A stretch of 64,000 nt of DNA, from contig NZ_BMJA01000006.1 in the NCBI RefSeq assembly GCF_014642835.1, forward strand, positions 62,001-126,000, read 5' to 3'. Positions 42,889-51,041 of this stretch are shown here, one piece after another. The translations under genes were made by a program, and so were the position numbers. Position 1 is the stretch's first letter; the number at the start of each line of letters is the position of its first letter. This DNA comes from Dyella nitratireducens. Its GTDB lineage: Bacteria > Pseudomonadota > Gammaproteobacteria > Xanthomonadales > Rhodanobacteraceae. A model generated the notes under the pieces. The model saw only the letters and a list, made by a program, of their open reading frames with translations. It had not been told where the DNA came from and did no database searches.

Positions 42889-42951
42889 TCCCACGAAATC
42901 CCACGATTTCACACAGGGTCCCACGATAGTCTCGCCCCTTGAGACTGTCAA
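42889..42951 (-). promoter_or_regulatory. mraZ/dcw promoter with MraZ operator repeats
   Basis: On the minus strand, TTGACA (42946-42951) is 17 bp from TATCGT (42923-42928). TGGGA boxes (read as TCCCA on the plus strand) start at 42889, 42899 and 42919, and a one-mismatch copy (TCACA) fills 42909, so four boxes recur every 10 bp. MraZ is known to bind such TGGGN direct repeats. The outer box touches the -10 element, which fits autorepression. The remaining gap to rnpB (42952-43189) shows no gene I can support. Confidence 0.8.
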
Positions 42952-43189
42952 GAAATTTTTGCTTGTGAATCAAGGAGAAAGGCAACAGTGTGGCCAAATT
43001 TCCAGCAATTTCGAGGAAACTTTCCGAGATCCTTGATCGTATTGATTTTTTGCCAAAGACAGCCGTTTTCGACCGGGCGTTTTTCCAGTCCTGCCAAGGG
43101 ATTCGCATGAACCGCCTGTTCATGCCAGTGAAGTCCACGCAGGCACCCCGCCCTGACAACAGCGGGCGGCGGCGCCTACGGTGGGAAGA

Positions 43190-43556
43190 GGTGGAGTCGG
43201 CCTGTAAGCCGGGTTCTGTTCGCCTTGCGGCGCGACAGTCATTCCTCTCGGCCAGGCGTCGCCGCCTGGCTCCAGCAACCTACCCGGGAACAACGCGGGC
43301 CGCGTTATCGTTCCCCTATTTGGTCTTGCTCCGAGTGGGGTTTACCGTGCCACGCGGCGTTAGCCCCGCGCGCGGTGCGCTCTTACCGCACCATTTCACC
43401 CTTACCTGTGCCCTTTTGGGGCCATCGGCGGTTTGCTTTCTGTTGCACTGGCCGTCAGCTCACGCCGCCCAGGAGTTACCTGGCACTCTGCCCTGTGGAG
43501 CCCGGACTTTCCTCGACGCGCGCATGGCGCGACGCGACTGCCCGGCCGACTCCGTT
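43190..43556 (-). ncRNA. rnpB: RNase P RNA, type A
   Basis: Catalytic RNA that matures tRNA 5' ends. Read on the minus strand, it has the conserved blocks GAGGAAAGTCCGGGCTCC (CR-I region), CAGGGCAGAGTGCCAGGTAA, ACAGAAAGCAAACCGC and GGTAAGGGTGAAATGGTG, and the closing GAACCCGGCTTACAGGCCGA, whose end pairs with the 5' GGAGTCGGCC. The ends are set by this P1 pairing and are accurate to a few bases. A TACAAT box at 43561-43566 is a good -10 element. Confidence 0.96.
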
Positions 43557-43580
43557 GCACATTGTAACGGGATGAGCCCG

Positions 43581-43652
43581 TGGGTTGGGGTGCAAACCCC
43601 AACATCACCATCCATATCGACGTGGCAATGTTTGGGTTTGCAGCCCAACCCA
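43581..43652. repeat. Inverted pair of class C REP units between rnpB and rsmI
   Basis: Unit 1 (43581-43605) and the inverted unit 2 (43628-43652) share TGGGTTGGG-TGCAAACCC with three differences. The pair lies directly after the rsmI stop and just upstream of the rnpB -10 box. Confidence 0.8.
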
Positions 43653-43653
43653 G

Positions 43654-44481
43654 TCACTCCTGATAAAGCTGCTTTCGGGAAGCACCGGTAATCGCCGCGG
43701 CCAGCTTCGCCGCTCTCGATGGTGGCAATTCCTCGCGCAGGATCGCGAATACGCGCTGACCTTCGGCGAGTTTCGCATCCGTATCCTCGCCACGACCGGC
43801 AACGAGAATCACACATTCGCCGCGCTGCTGATTGGGATCGTTTGCCACACGCTCCGCCAGTTGGCGCAGTGGTTCACCGATCACGGTCTCGAACATTTTG
43901 GTGAGCTCGCGCGCCAGCACCGCCTCGCGTTCCGCACCAAACACGTCCCGCATATCCACGAGGCTTTCGGCAATGCGATGCGAGGATTCGTAAAAAATCA
44001 GCGTGCGCGGATCACCCGCAAGTTCTTCCAGCCGGCTACGGCGCGCGGCCGACTTGGGCGGAAGAAAGCCCTCGAAGACGAAGCGATCACTTGGCAACCC
44101 CGCTACGGAAAGCGCCGCGATGGCAGCGCACGCACCGGGCACTGGTATGCAACGGATGCCCGCTTCGCGCGCCGCGCGCACGAGCCGAAAGCCTGGATCG
44201 CTGATCAGTGGCGTGCCGGCATCCGAAATCAATGCCACGGATTCGCCCTGCTCCAGGCGGCGCACGATGGTGGCCACCGCTTCGCGTTCGTTATGTTCGT
44301 GCAAGGCCACCAGCGGCGTGCCGATATTGTGTTGAAGCAGCATGGGGCGGCTATGCCGGGTGTCCTCGGCGGCAATCACGGCGACGCTGCGCAGGGTCTC
44401 GATGGCGCGTGCGGAGATGTCATCGCGGTGACCAATTGGTGTCGCCACCACCCACAGGCAGCCCATCTGATTGCTAGACAT
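43654..44481 (-). CDS. rsmI: 16S rRNA (cytidine-2'-O) methyltransferase
   Basis: Adds the 2'-O-methyl group to C1402, the same nucleotide N4-methylated by RsmH. It has 275 residues of the tetrapyrrole-methylase fold: LWVVATPIGHRDDIS at the start, AAEDTRHSRPML, ALISDAGTPLISDPG and FVFEGFLPPK. A second ATG at 44466 (MGCLWVVATPIG) is an equally likely start. It is divergent from lpoA, as in E. coli. Confidence 0.96.
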   Translation of the reverse strand: MSSNQMGCLWVVATPIGHRDDISARAIETLRSVAVIAAEDTRHSRPMLLQHNIGTPLVALHEHNEREAVATIVRRLEQGESVALISDAGTPLISDPGFRLVRAAREAGIRCIPVPGACAAIAALSVAGLPSDRFVFEGFLPPKSAARRSRLEELAGDPRTLIFYESSHRIAESLVDMRDVFGAEREAVLARELTKMFETVIGEPLRQLAERVANDPNQQRGECVILVAGRGEDTDAKLAEGQRVFAILREELPPSRAAKLAAAITGASRKQLYQE

Positions 44482-44561
44482 TTCCCGAAACCCTTCGCGG
44501 CGAGCCCATGATGCGATCGGCTATGATCGCGCAATTGCCAGTGAAGCGCCCTAGGAACCCC

Positions 44562-46412
44562 ATGCGCCCGAGTCGTCTTGTCGCGTCAGGACTGCTGCTT
44601 TCGTTGCTGCTGAGCGCCTGTGTGCCGTCCGTGGTACCGCGCTCGCCCGCTGAGGTCGCCGCCGCGCAAAGCGCCGCCAATCTTGCCAATCAGGGGCAGT
44701 TCGACCAGGCCGCACAAGCCTATCTGACGCTGGCCGCACAAGCGTCGGACCGCGCAGACCATTACAAGCTGCTGGCAGCCGAAGCGTATCGCGAAGAGAA
44801 CGCGCTCGATCGCGCAACGCCGATCGTCGTGGGCATCCGCCGCGACAAACTCAGCGATGACGAACCCGTGCGCCTGGATCTGCTGCGTGCGGAAATGGCA
44901 CTGCATCAGCACGATCCCGCTGCGGCACTGAACCTCACCACGCAACCGGACATGAGCGTTCCAGCGAATCTGCGTCCGCGCTTGTTGATCCTGCGCGCCG
45001 ATGCACTCGCTGGCACAGGCGATCTGTGGGGCGCGGCCGTCAACCGCATTCAACTGGACAGCACGCTGCAAGGCGCCGATCGCGCGCAGAACCGCGACCA
45101 GGCACTTGGCTTGCTGACCAAGCTTGGCGTCGGACCGCTCAAACAGCGGGCTGCCGCCATGCAGCCGAGCGACCGCATGCTCCCTTGGGTGAATGAAGCA
45201 CTCGGCCGCCTCGGCGTAACCGTGGCACAGGCACAGCCGAATCTGCAGCAGGCCGTCGGCACGCTGGTGGCCGGCAACGGCGCCAGCGTGCGTGAGGGTT
45301 ACAAGATGCCGGCGCATGTCGCCCTTCTCCTGCCCAACAACGATGGTTTGGCGCCGATCAGCGCGGCAATCCGCGAAGGTTTTTTTGCAGCGTATTTCCA
45401 GTCGTCTGACACGCATGCACCGCGCGCCGCCGTGCGTGTGTACGACAGCGGCGGCAATGCTGCCGCGGCCATCAAGGCGTACAACCAGGCCGTGAGCGAT
45501 GGTGCGCAAATGGTGGTAGGGCCGCTACTGCGCACGGAAGTGACGGGCGTGCTCGGCCAGCCGTCGCTGTCCGTGCCGGTGCTCGCACTCAACCGTGCTG
45601 AAAACGACAAACTTTCCACCGGCACCGCGAGCGAATTTGCGCTGATGCCGGAAGACGAAGGCGCGCAAGCGGCCGATCACATGATCGAGCGCGGCCTGCA
45701 CAACGCCTATGTACTCATCTCCGGCGACGATTTTGCCAAGCGCGCCGCGACAGCATTCAAGGTAGAACTGGAAGCCAAGGGCGGTCAGATTGCCGGCAAC
45801 GCGCAACTGCCATCGAGCGGCGTCAACTATGGCGATGCCATCAACGCCTTGAATGCCGGCAGCGCCGGCACCGATGCGGGCATATTCATCAGCATGCGTC
45901 CGGAGCAGGCACGCTTGCTACTGCCGCAGCTGCGCGTGCAGCGCATGAATCTGCCAGTGTTCGCCACCTCGCACATCTATGGAGGCAGTGACAATCCCAC
46001 CGCTGATCGCGATCTGGAAGGCGTGGAATTTTGCGGCGCACCGTGGTTGTTCGACGCGCAAACAGGCTTGCCCAACTACCACGACATTGCCGGGCAATTG
46101 CCGGCCGCTCGAACCGGCACGGCCCAGTTGTTTGCCTTCGGCATGGACGCATGGAATCTGGTGCCCTACCTCGATTGGCTACGCAGCCACCCGGACAGCT
46201 ATCTACCGGGTGCCACAGGCCAACTCGCGGTCGATACGTTCGGCCACGTGAAGCGCGTACTGACCTGGTTGAAGTTTCAGGATGGTGTCGCGCGTCCGAG
46301 CAACGGCAGCCTGGACATGGACAACACACCTGGTGGCCCTGCACCGGTAAGCAGCGCTCCCGCACCAGCCAGCAGCGTGCCGATGCCAGCCACACAACCG
46401 AACGGTGGCTGA
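44562..46412 (+). CDS. lpoA: Penicillin-binding-protein activator LpoA
   Basis: Outer-membrane lipoprotein that stimulates PBP1A. It has 616 residues; the ATG at 44562 (AGGA upstream) opens a lipoprotein signal with lipobox LLSAC. An N-terminal TPR-like helical half (about 30-240) is followed by a periplasmic-binding-protein-like C-terminal half (HVALLLPNNDGLAPISAAIREGFFAAY). The last 40 residues are a Pro/Ala/Ser tail. It is followed immediately by yraN (TGATG). Confidence 0.92.
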   Translation: MRPSRLVASGLLLSLLLSACVPSVVPRSPAEVAAAQSAANLANQGQFDQAAQAYLTLAAQASDRADHYKLLAAEAYREENALDRATPIVVGIRRDKLSDDEPVRLDLLRAEMALHQHDPAAALNLTTQPDMSVPANLRPRLLILRADALAGTGDLWGAAVNRIQLDSTLQGADRAQNRDQALGLLTKLGVGPLKQRAAAMQPSDRMLPWVNEALGRLGVTVAQAQPNLQQAVGTLVAGNGASVREGYKMPAHVALLLPNNDGLAPISAAIREGFFAAYFQSSDTHAPRAAVRVYDSGGNAAAAIKAYNQAVSDGAQMVVGPLLRTEVTGVLGQPSLSVPVLALNRAENDKLSTGTASEFALMPEDEGAQAADHMIERGLHNAYVLISGDDFAKRAATAFKVELEAKGGQIAGNAQLPSSGVNYGDAINALNAGSAGTDAGIFISMRPEQARLLLPQLRVQRMNLPVFATSHIYGGSDNPTADRDLEGVEFCGAPWLFDAQTGLPNYHDIAGQLPAARTGTAQLFAFGMDAWNLVPYLDWLRSHPDSYLPGATGQLAVDTFGHVKRVLTWLKFQDGVARPSNGSLDMDNTPGGPAPVSSAPAPASSVPMPATQPNGG

Positions 46413-46768
46413 TGCGCGCTGCAGGAAGCGCGTTCGAGCAACGCGCATGCAAGGAGCTTGAGCGGGCGGGATTAAAGCTGCTCGCCCGCAACTACACCAC
46501 GCGTTACGGTGAACTGGACCTGGTGATGCGTGACGGCGACACCGTCGTGTTTGTCGAGGTACGCCATCGGATTCGCGCCGGCTTCGGCAATGCAGCCATG
46601 TCCATCACCGCAACCAAACAGGCCAAGCTGGTGCAGACCGCGCAGCTGTGGCTCGCTGCGAATCCCAAGCACGCACAGCAGGCTTGCCGGTTTGATGTGG
46701 TGGCATATGACGGGCCAAGTGAAAGCGCAGCGATGACGTGGTTGCGCAATGCGTTTGAGGCGGAGTAG
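46412..46768 (+). CDS. yraN: YraN family protein (UPF0102)
   Basis: Small endonuclease-fold protein of 118 residues; cellular role not established. The restriction-endonuclease-like core is visible: GSAFEQRACKELERAG, then YGELDLVMRDGDTVVFVEVRHR with the GE-D-ExK-like catalytic pattern (ExR here). Its ATG overlaps the lpoA TGA as TGATG. The lpoA-yraN order is conserved. Confidence 0.93.
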   Translation: MRAAGSAFEQRACKELERAGLKLLARNYTTRYGELDLVMRDGDTVVFVEVRHRIRAGFGNAAMSITATKQAKLVQTAQLWLAANPKHAQQACRFDVVAYDGPSESAAMTWLRNAFEAE

Positions 46769-46777
46769 AAGCACCTC

Positions 46778-48148
46778 ATGCCCGTTCCTGCCTCTCTGCT
46801 CGATACCTTGCATGCCGCTTTCGGCGACAGCGCCTGCTCCACCCGTGACGCCGAACGCATCGCCTACGCCTACGACAACTCACGCCGCAACGCACTGCCC
46901 GATGCCGTGGTGTTCGCGCAGGACCATGCACAAATCGAAGCGCTGATCCATGCCTGCCGCGAGCATCGAGTGCCGGTGATCGCACGCGGGCGCGGCACCA
47001 ATACCACCGGCGCCACGGTACCAGTGGAAGGCGGTGTGGTAGTGAGTTTCGAGCGGATGAATCGCATCCTGAGCATCGATCCCGACAATCGCTTCGCTGT
47101 CGTGGAACCCGGCGTCTTGAACGGCGATCTGCAACGCGCACTCGCACCGCACGGATTTTTCTGGCCGCCAGATCCGACCTCATCCCCCTGGTGCAGCATT
47201 GGCGGCAATCTTGCCTGCAACTCGGCCGGACCGCGCACCGTTAAATACGGCAGCCCACGCGAAAACACGCTGGGCCTGCGTGCGGTCGCCGGCACCGGCG
47301 AAAGCTTTCGCTGCGGCACGTACACCAGCAAGGGCGCCACCGGCTATGACCTCACGCGCTTGCTGATCGGCTCGGAAGGCACGCTGGCACTGATCACCGA
47401 AGCAACGCTCAAGCTCACGCCGAAACCTTCAAGCTTGCGCACACTGCGCGCGACCTATCGCGACGTGAGCAGCGCTGCGCATGCCGTGGCGCGCATCATG
47501 GCGCAACCGGTGACACCTTGCGCGCTGGAATTCATCGATGATGTTGCCTTGAAACTTGCGCACGATCACGGCGGCGGCGATGTGCCTCTTGCTGGCGCGA
47601 TGCTAATGATCGAAGTGGATGGCGAACCTGAAACCTTGCCTTCCGCCGTCGATGCCGTGTCGCTTGCGGCACACGGCGAAGGTTTGGAAGAGCTGCGTGT
47701 TGCGCAAACGGCGGAGGAAACGCAGGCATTGTGGTCGGCGCGCAAAGCGCTGTCACCTGCACAACGCACCATCTCGCCAAACAAGATCAACGAAGACGTG
47801 GTGGTGCCAGTCAGCCATCTGCCCGAGCTGGTGAATGGCATTCGCGAACTTTCCCGCAAGCATGACGTGCTGATCGTCACCTTCGGCCACGCCGGCAACG
47901 GTAATCTGCACGTCAACCTGCTGCCGCGTGACGATGCGGAACGCGAACGTGCACATGCCTGCCTGGCCGAGGTGTTTGCGCTGGTGATTTCCCTGCAAGG
48001 CACGCTCTCCGGCGAACACGGCATTGGACTGGTGAAGCGCGAATTCATGCCGCTGGCACTGGAACCTGCCACACTCAATCTAATGCGTGATGTAAAAGCC
48101 GCCTTCGATCCGGACGGCATTTTGAATCCGGGCAAGTTGCTGCCATGA
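46778..48148 (+). CDS. FAD-linked 2-hydroxy-acid dehydrogenase (GlcD/D-lactate type)
   Basis: Flavoprotein of 456 residues oxidising a D-2-hydroxy acid. The PCMH-type FAD domain (about 35-215) has ARGRGTNTTGATVP and GGNLACNSAGPRTVKYG; the C-terminal FAD-oxidase domain has the metal-binding HAGNGNLHVN and the final SGEHGIGLVKREFM. There is no iron-sulfur C-terminal extension. It could be glycolate oxidase subunit GlcD, D-lactate dehydrogenase or D-2-hydroxyglutarate dehydrogenase; absence of glcE/glcF nearby argues against glycolate oxidase. It overlaps the next gene by 4 bp. Confidence 0.9.
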   Translation: MPVPASLLDTLHAAFGDSACSTRDAERIAYAYDNSRRNALPDAVVFAQDHAQIEALIHACREHRVPVIARGRGTNTTGATVPVEGGVVVSFERMNRILSIDPDNRFAVVEPGVLNGDLQRALAPHGFFWPPDPTSSPWCSIGGNLACNSAGPRTVKYGSPRENTLGLRAVAGTGESFRCGTYTSKGATGYDLTRLLIGSEGTLALITEATLKLTPKPSSLRTLRATYRDVSSAAHAVARIMAQPVTPCALEFIDDVALKLAHDHGGGDVPLAGAMLMIEVDGEPETLPSAVDAVSLAAHGEGLEELRVAQTAEETQALWSARKALSPAQRTISPNKINEDVVVPVSHLPELVNGIRELSRKHDVLIVTFGHAGNGNLHVNLLPRDDAERERAHACLAEVFALVISLQGTLSGEHGIGLVKREFMPLALEPATLNLMRDVKAAFDPDGILNPGKLLP

Positions 48149-48738
48149 CAAAACGCTCCGAATCACTCAATGCGTTGCTGACCGAGATTCGCGCATGCCA
48201 ATTGTGTGCGGCGCAACTCCAAGATGGTCCTCGGCCCGTGTTGCAAGCCAGTGCGTCATCGCGCTTGCTGATCGTGAGTCAGGCGCCTGGTCGCAAGGTC
48301 CACATCACCGGCATTCCCTTCAACGACGTCAGCGGCGACCGCCTGCGCCACTGGCTGGGCGTGGATCGCGAGACGTTCTATGACGCCGAGCGCATTGCCA
48401 TCGTGCCGATGGGTTTCTGTTTCCCCGGCAGCGGACGCAACGGTGACCTGCCGCCCCGGCCCGAGTGCGCACCAACATGGCATCCGCGCTTGCTGCCGCT
48501 GCTGACACACGTGCAATTGACACTGGCCATCGGCCAATACGCGCAAGCCGGCGTGCTCGGCGAGCAACGCGGCGGTTCGCTTACCGAGACGATGCAGTCA
48601 TGGCGCGAACATCTCGCGCGTGGCGTGTTGCCGCTGCCGCATCCCAGTCCGCGCAATCAGGCTTGGCCGAAGCGTAATCCGTGGTTTGAAGCGGAGCTGT
48701 TGCCGGTGCTTCGCGAAAGGGTCAAACAGGTCTTGTAG
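48145..48738 (+). CDS. Uracil-DNA glycosylase-superfamily protein with Fe-S-type cysteines
   Basis: A 197-residue UDG-fold protein. Motif 1 is SQAPGRKVHITGIPF (compare GEAPGxxE-D in family 4), and the C-terminal HPSPRNQ matches the second catalytic motif. Four cysteines (Cys18-x2-Cys21 and Cys92-x15-Cys108) have the spacing of the [4Fe-4S] ligands of family 4/5 enzymes. The acidic residues normally following APG are replaced by K-V-H, so specificity may differ. It is coupled to the upstream dehydrogenase gene, and its TAG stop comes from a REP element. Confidence 0.82.
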   Translation: MTKRSESLNALLTEIRACQLCAAQLQDGPRPVLQASASSRLLIVSQAPGRKVHITGIPFNDVSGDRLRHWLGVDRETFYDAERIAIVPMGFCFPGSGRNGDLPPRPECAPTWHPRLLPLLTHVQLTLAIGQYAQAGVLGEQRGGSLTETMQSWREHLARGVLPLPHPSPRNQAWPKRNPWFEAELLPVLRERVKQVL

Positions 48739-48811
48739 GTTGGGTTAGCGCAGCGTAACCCAACACGTTCGAAGCGATATCGCTGGGTTACGCTGCGCTA
48801 ACCCAACCTAC
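48735..48811. repeat. Long hairpin repeat (class C variant) that supplies a stop codon
   Basis: Arms 48735-48759 and 48787-48811 are perfect 25-bp inverted copies beginning GTAGGTTGGGTTAGCGCAGC. The TAG at 48736-48738 is the stop of the glycosylase-like gene. The GTAGGTTGGG end is shared with the class C units. Confidence 0.85.
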
Positions 48812-48820
48812 GCACCTGGC

Positions 48821-49447
48821 TCAGGCAGCTCGGCGCGAAAAGATCAGGTGCAGACCAAACAGCATGAATACCGCACCCGCACAGCCATCAATCCAGCGAC
48901 TGATACGCAGATAACCCCGCCGCATCACCGGCAGTGCGAAGCATCCAGCCACGAAGGAAAACCACAGAAAGGTCTCGGCGACCACCATCGCCCACAAACC
49001 CCAGCGTGCCGTTGACGACACACCCTCGCCCACGAACGCCGAGAAAATACTGCCGAAATAGATCACCACTTTCGGATTGGCGAGATTGGTAAGCAGGCCA
49101 TTGCGCAGCGAGCGCCAGGCGCCGGCAAACACTTGCACGGGTTCCGCCTGCGTTTGGACGGGCTTGGCTAGCGCCCCTCGCAGCATCTTGAAGCCCATCC
49201 AGCACAGATATAAGCCGCCGCCAATGGAAATCAGGCGTTCCAGCCAGATCAACTTGTGCAGCAGCAATTGCAGGCCGAGCAGCGCCAACGCCGCCCACAT
49301 CGCCACGCCAAGCGTGATGCCAGCCACGCCGGCCATCGCCTCATGCCGCGAGCGGCTGACCGCCGTCTGCGAGACAAAGAAAAAATCCGGCCCCGGGCTC
49401 ATCAGGGCGATGATGTGGACGATCGCGATAGTGATGAACAGGCTCAT
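48821..49447 (-). CDS. LysE/RhtB-family amino-acid exporter
   Basis: Inner-membrane protein of 208 residues with about six spans. The ATG at 49447 has GGAG 8 nt upstream; the long open frame before it is not coding. The RhtB signature is near the N-terminus (HIIALMSPGPDFFFVSQTAVS), and GLLTNLANPKVVIYFGSIF is the second conserved segment. It likely exports threonine/homoserine-type amino acids, but the substrate is not certain. Confidence 0.9.
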   Translation of the reverse strand: MSLFITIAIVHIIALMSPGPDFFFVSQTAVSRSRHEAMAGVAGITLGVAMWAALALLGLQLLLHKLIWLERLISIGGGLYLCWMGFKMLRGALAKPVQTQAEPVQVFAGAWRSLRNGLLTNLANPKVVIYFGSIFSAFVGEGVSSTARWGLWAMVVAETFLWFSFVAGCFALPVMRRGYLRISRWIDGCAGAVFMLFGLHLIFSRRAA

Positions 49448-49564
49448 GGGGTCGCTCCGGATAACTGCACGAAGTGTAAGCGGTACGGCGTACCGCGGCG
49501 AACCTTGCCGGTCGAGCAGGGCTTCCTCTACGCTGCCGCCCATCCAGGCGGGGCAACCAAAGCC

Positions 49565-49592
49565 CGTCATTTCGGCCAAGGCCGGAATGACG
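49565..49592. repeat. REP-like hairpin repeat (class B)
   Basis: Arms CGTCATTTCGGCC and GGCCGGAATGACG, one mismatch, 2-nt loop. It is related to the units at 4077 and 61512, and lies upstream of the LysE-type gene and of the nucleoside transporter gene. Confidence 0.75.
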
Positions 49593-49669
49593 ACAAGGCG
49601 GCAGGCGCTATCGAAACACATAAGTACGCGTTATCCAGGGGAAAACAAAACCATGCAGGAAACCAGCCC

Positions 49670-50929
49670 ATGAGCCTGAAGTTGCGACTCATCGCGATGA
49701 ATTTCCTGCAGTACTTCATCTGGGGAGCCTGGCTGATCACCATCGGCGCGTACTGGTTTCAGAACCGGCATTGGTCAGGCACGCAGTTCGGCGCAATCTT
49801 CTCAACGATGGGCATCGCCTCGCTGTTCATGCCTTCGATCCTGGGTGTGGTGGCCGACAAGTGGATCCGCGCCGAGCGCCTGTACGGCTGCATGCACATC
49901 GCTGGGGCGGCCGTGTTGTGCATCGTGCCGGAGATCAATCATCCCGGCACGCTGTTCTGGGTGATGCTGGTGAACATGATGTGCTACATGCCCACCATTT
50001 CGTTGGCGATTACCGTGGCCTACAACGCGCTCAAGCGCGACGGCGCGGACGTGGTGCGCGTCTACCCGCCGATCCGCGTGTGGGGCACGGTGGGTTTCAT
50101 CGCCGCCATGTGGATGGTAAGCCTGCTGCATCTGGAAACCACCACCGGGCAGTTCTATGTGGCCGCAGCGGCCTCGCTGCTGCTTGGCATCTATGCGTTC
50201 ACGCTGCCACCCTGCCCGCCGCGCCTGCGTGGTGAAGACCATCGTTCCTGGCTGGATGCATTGGGCCTTACCTCGTTCGCACTGTTCAAGCAGGCGAAGA
50301 TGGCGATCTTCTTCATCTTCGCCATGCTGCTCGGCGCGGCGCTGCAGCTGACCAATGCCTACGGCGATACGTTCCTGCACGACTTCGAACACGTCGACGC
50401 GTATAGAAATCTGATCGCCGTACGCTACCCAGCGATCATCATGTCGATTTCGCAGGTGTCGGAAACGCTGTTCATCCTGGCGATTCCGTTCTTCCTCAAG
50501 CGCTTCGGCATCAAAACGGTGATGCTGATCAGCATGCTGGCGTGGACGCTGCGCTTCGGCCTGTTTGCGTTCGGCGATCCGGGTAATGGGCTGTGGATGA
50601 TCGTGTTGTCGTGCATCGTCTACGGCATGGCCTTCGACTTCTTCAACATCTCCGGCTCCTTGTTCGTCGAAGGCCAGAGCGATCCGGCCATTCGCGCCAG
50701 CGCGCAAGGCTTGTTCATGCTGATGACCAACGGCATCGGTGCGGTGCTGGGTAGCTCGATCAGCGGCTTGGTGATCGATGCGTATTTCACCCGCCCCGAT
50801 CATTCGCTGGACTGGCACGGCATCTGGCTCACTTTCGCCGCCTATTCGCTGGTGGTAGCGGTGCTGTTCGTGTTTCTGTTCAAGCACAAGCACGCACCAG
50901 AAGCTCTGCAGGGCGTTCCCGCGCACTGA
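49670..50929 (+). CDS. NupG-type nucleoside:H+ symporter
   Basis: Major-facilitator protein of 419 residues and about twelve membrane spans. The ATG at 49670 has AGGA upstream and gives MSLKLRLIAMNFLQYFIWGAW, which matches the NHS (NupG/XapB) family start. IRVWGTVGFIAAMW and GMAFDFFNISGSLFVEGQ are family segments. It may take up purine nucleosides or xanthosine-like compounds. It stands alone; a class C repeat pair follows 2 bp after its stop. Confidence 0.88.
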   Translation: MSLKLRLIAMNFLQYFIWGAWLITIGAYWFQNRHWSGTQFGAIFSTMGIASLFMPSILGVVADKWIRAERLYGCMHIAGAAVLCIVPEINHPGTLFWVMLVNMMCYMPTISLAITVAYNALKRDGADVVRVYPPIRVWGTVGFIAAMWMVSLLHLETTTGQFYVAAAASLLLGIYAFTLPPCPPRLRGEDHRSWLDALGLTSFALFKQAKMAIFFIFAMLLGAALQLTNAYGDTFLHDFEHVDAYRNLIAVRYPAIIMSISQVSETLFILAIPFFLKRFGIKTVMLISMLAWTLRFGLFAFGDPGNGLWMIVLSCIVYGMAFDFFNISGSLFVEGQSDPAIRASAQGLFMLMTNGIGAVLGSSISGLVIDAYFTRPDHSLDWHGIWLTFAAYSLVVAVLFVFLFKHKHAPEALQGVPAH

Positions 50930-50931
50930 CA

Positions 50932-51002
50932 TAGGTTGGGGTGCAAACCCCGACATTGGTATTCCCCATACATCCCGATGTTGGGGTTTGCACCCCAACC
51001 TA
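50932..51002. repeat. Inverted pair of class C REP units
   Basis: Left unit 50932-50956 and inverted right unit 50978-51002 match in 24 of 25 positions (TAGGTTGGGGTGCAAACCCC core). It lies between the nucleoside transporter and dusB. Confidence 0.9.
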
Positions 51003-51028
51003 CACCGGGCGCATTGCTACTTCGGCGC

Positions 51029-51034
51029 TACAAT
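51029..51034 (+). promoter_or_regulatory. Candidate -10 box abutting dusB
   Basis: TACAAT ends 7 nt before the dusB ATG at 51042; there is no ribosome site and no clear -35. Confidence 0.4.
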
Positions 51035-51041
51035 GGCCCGC

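Noticed and set aside
42881-43159. 92-codon minus-strand frame between rnpB and mraZ
   Set aside because: It covers the mraZ promoter and MraZ boxes, lacks a ribosome site and shows no family resemblance.
43147-43170. Intrinsic terminator for rnpB
   Set aside because: A GC stem is present downstream of the RNA end, but no T-run follows on the minus strand.
49802-50998. 398-codon minus-strand frame opposite the nucleoside transporter
   Set aside because: Antisense to a clear MFS gene; composition unlike a protein.
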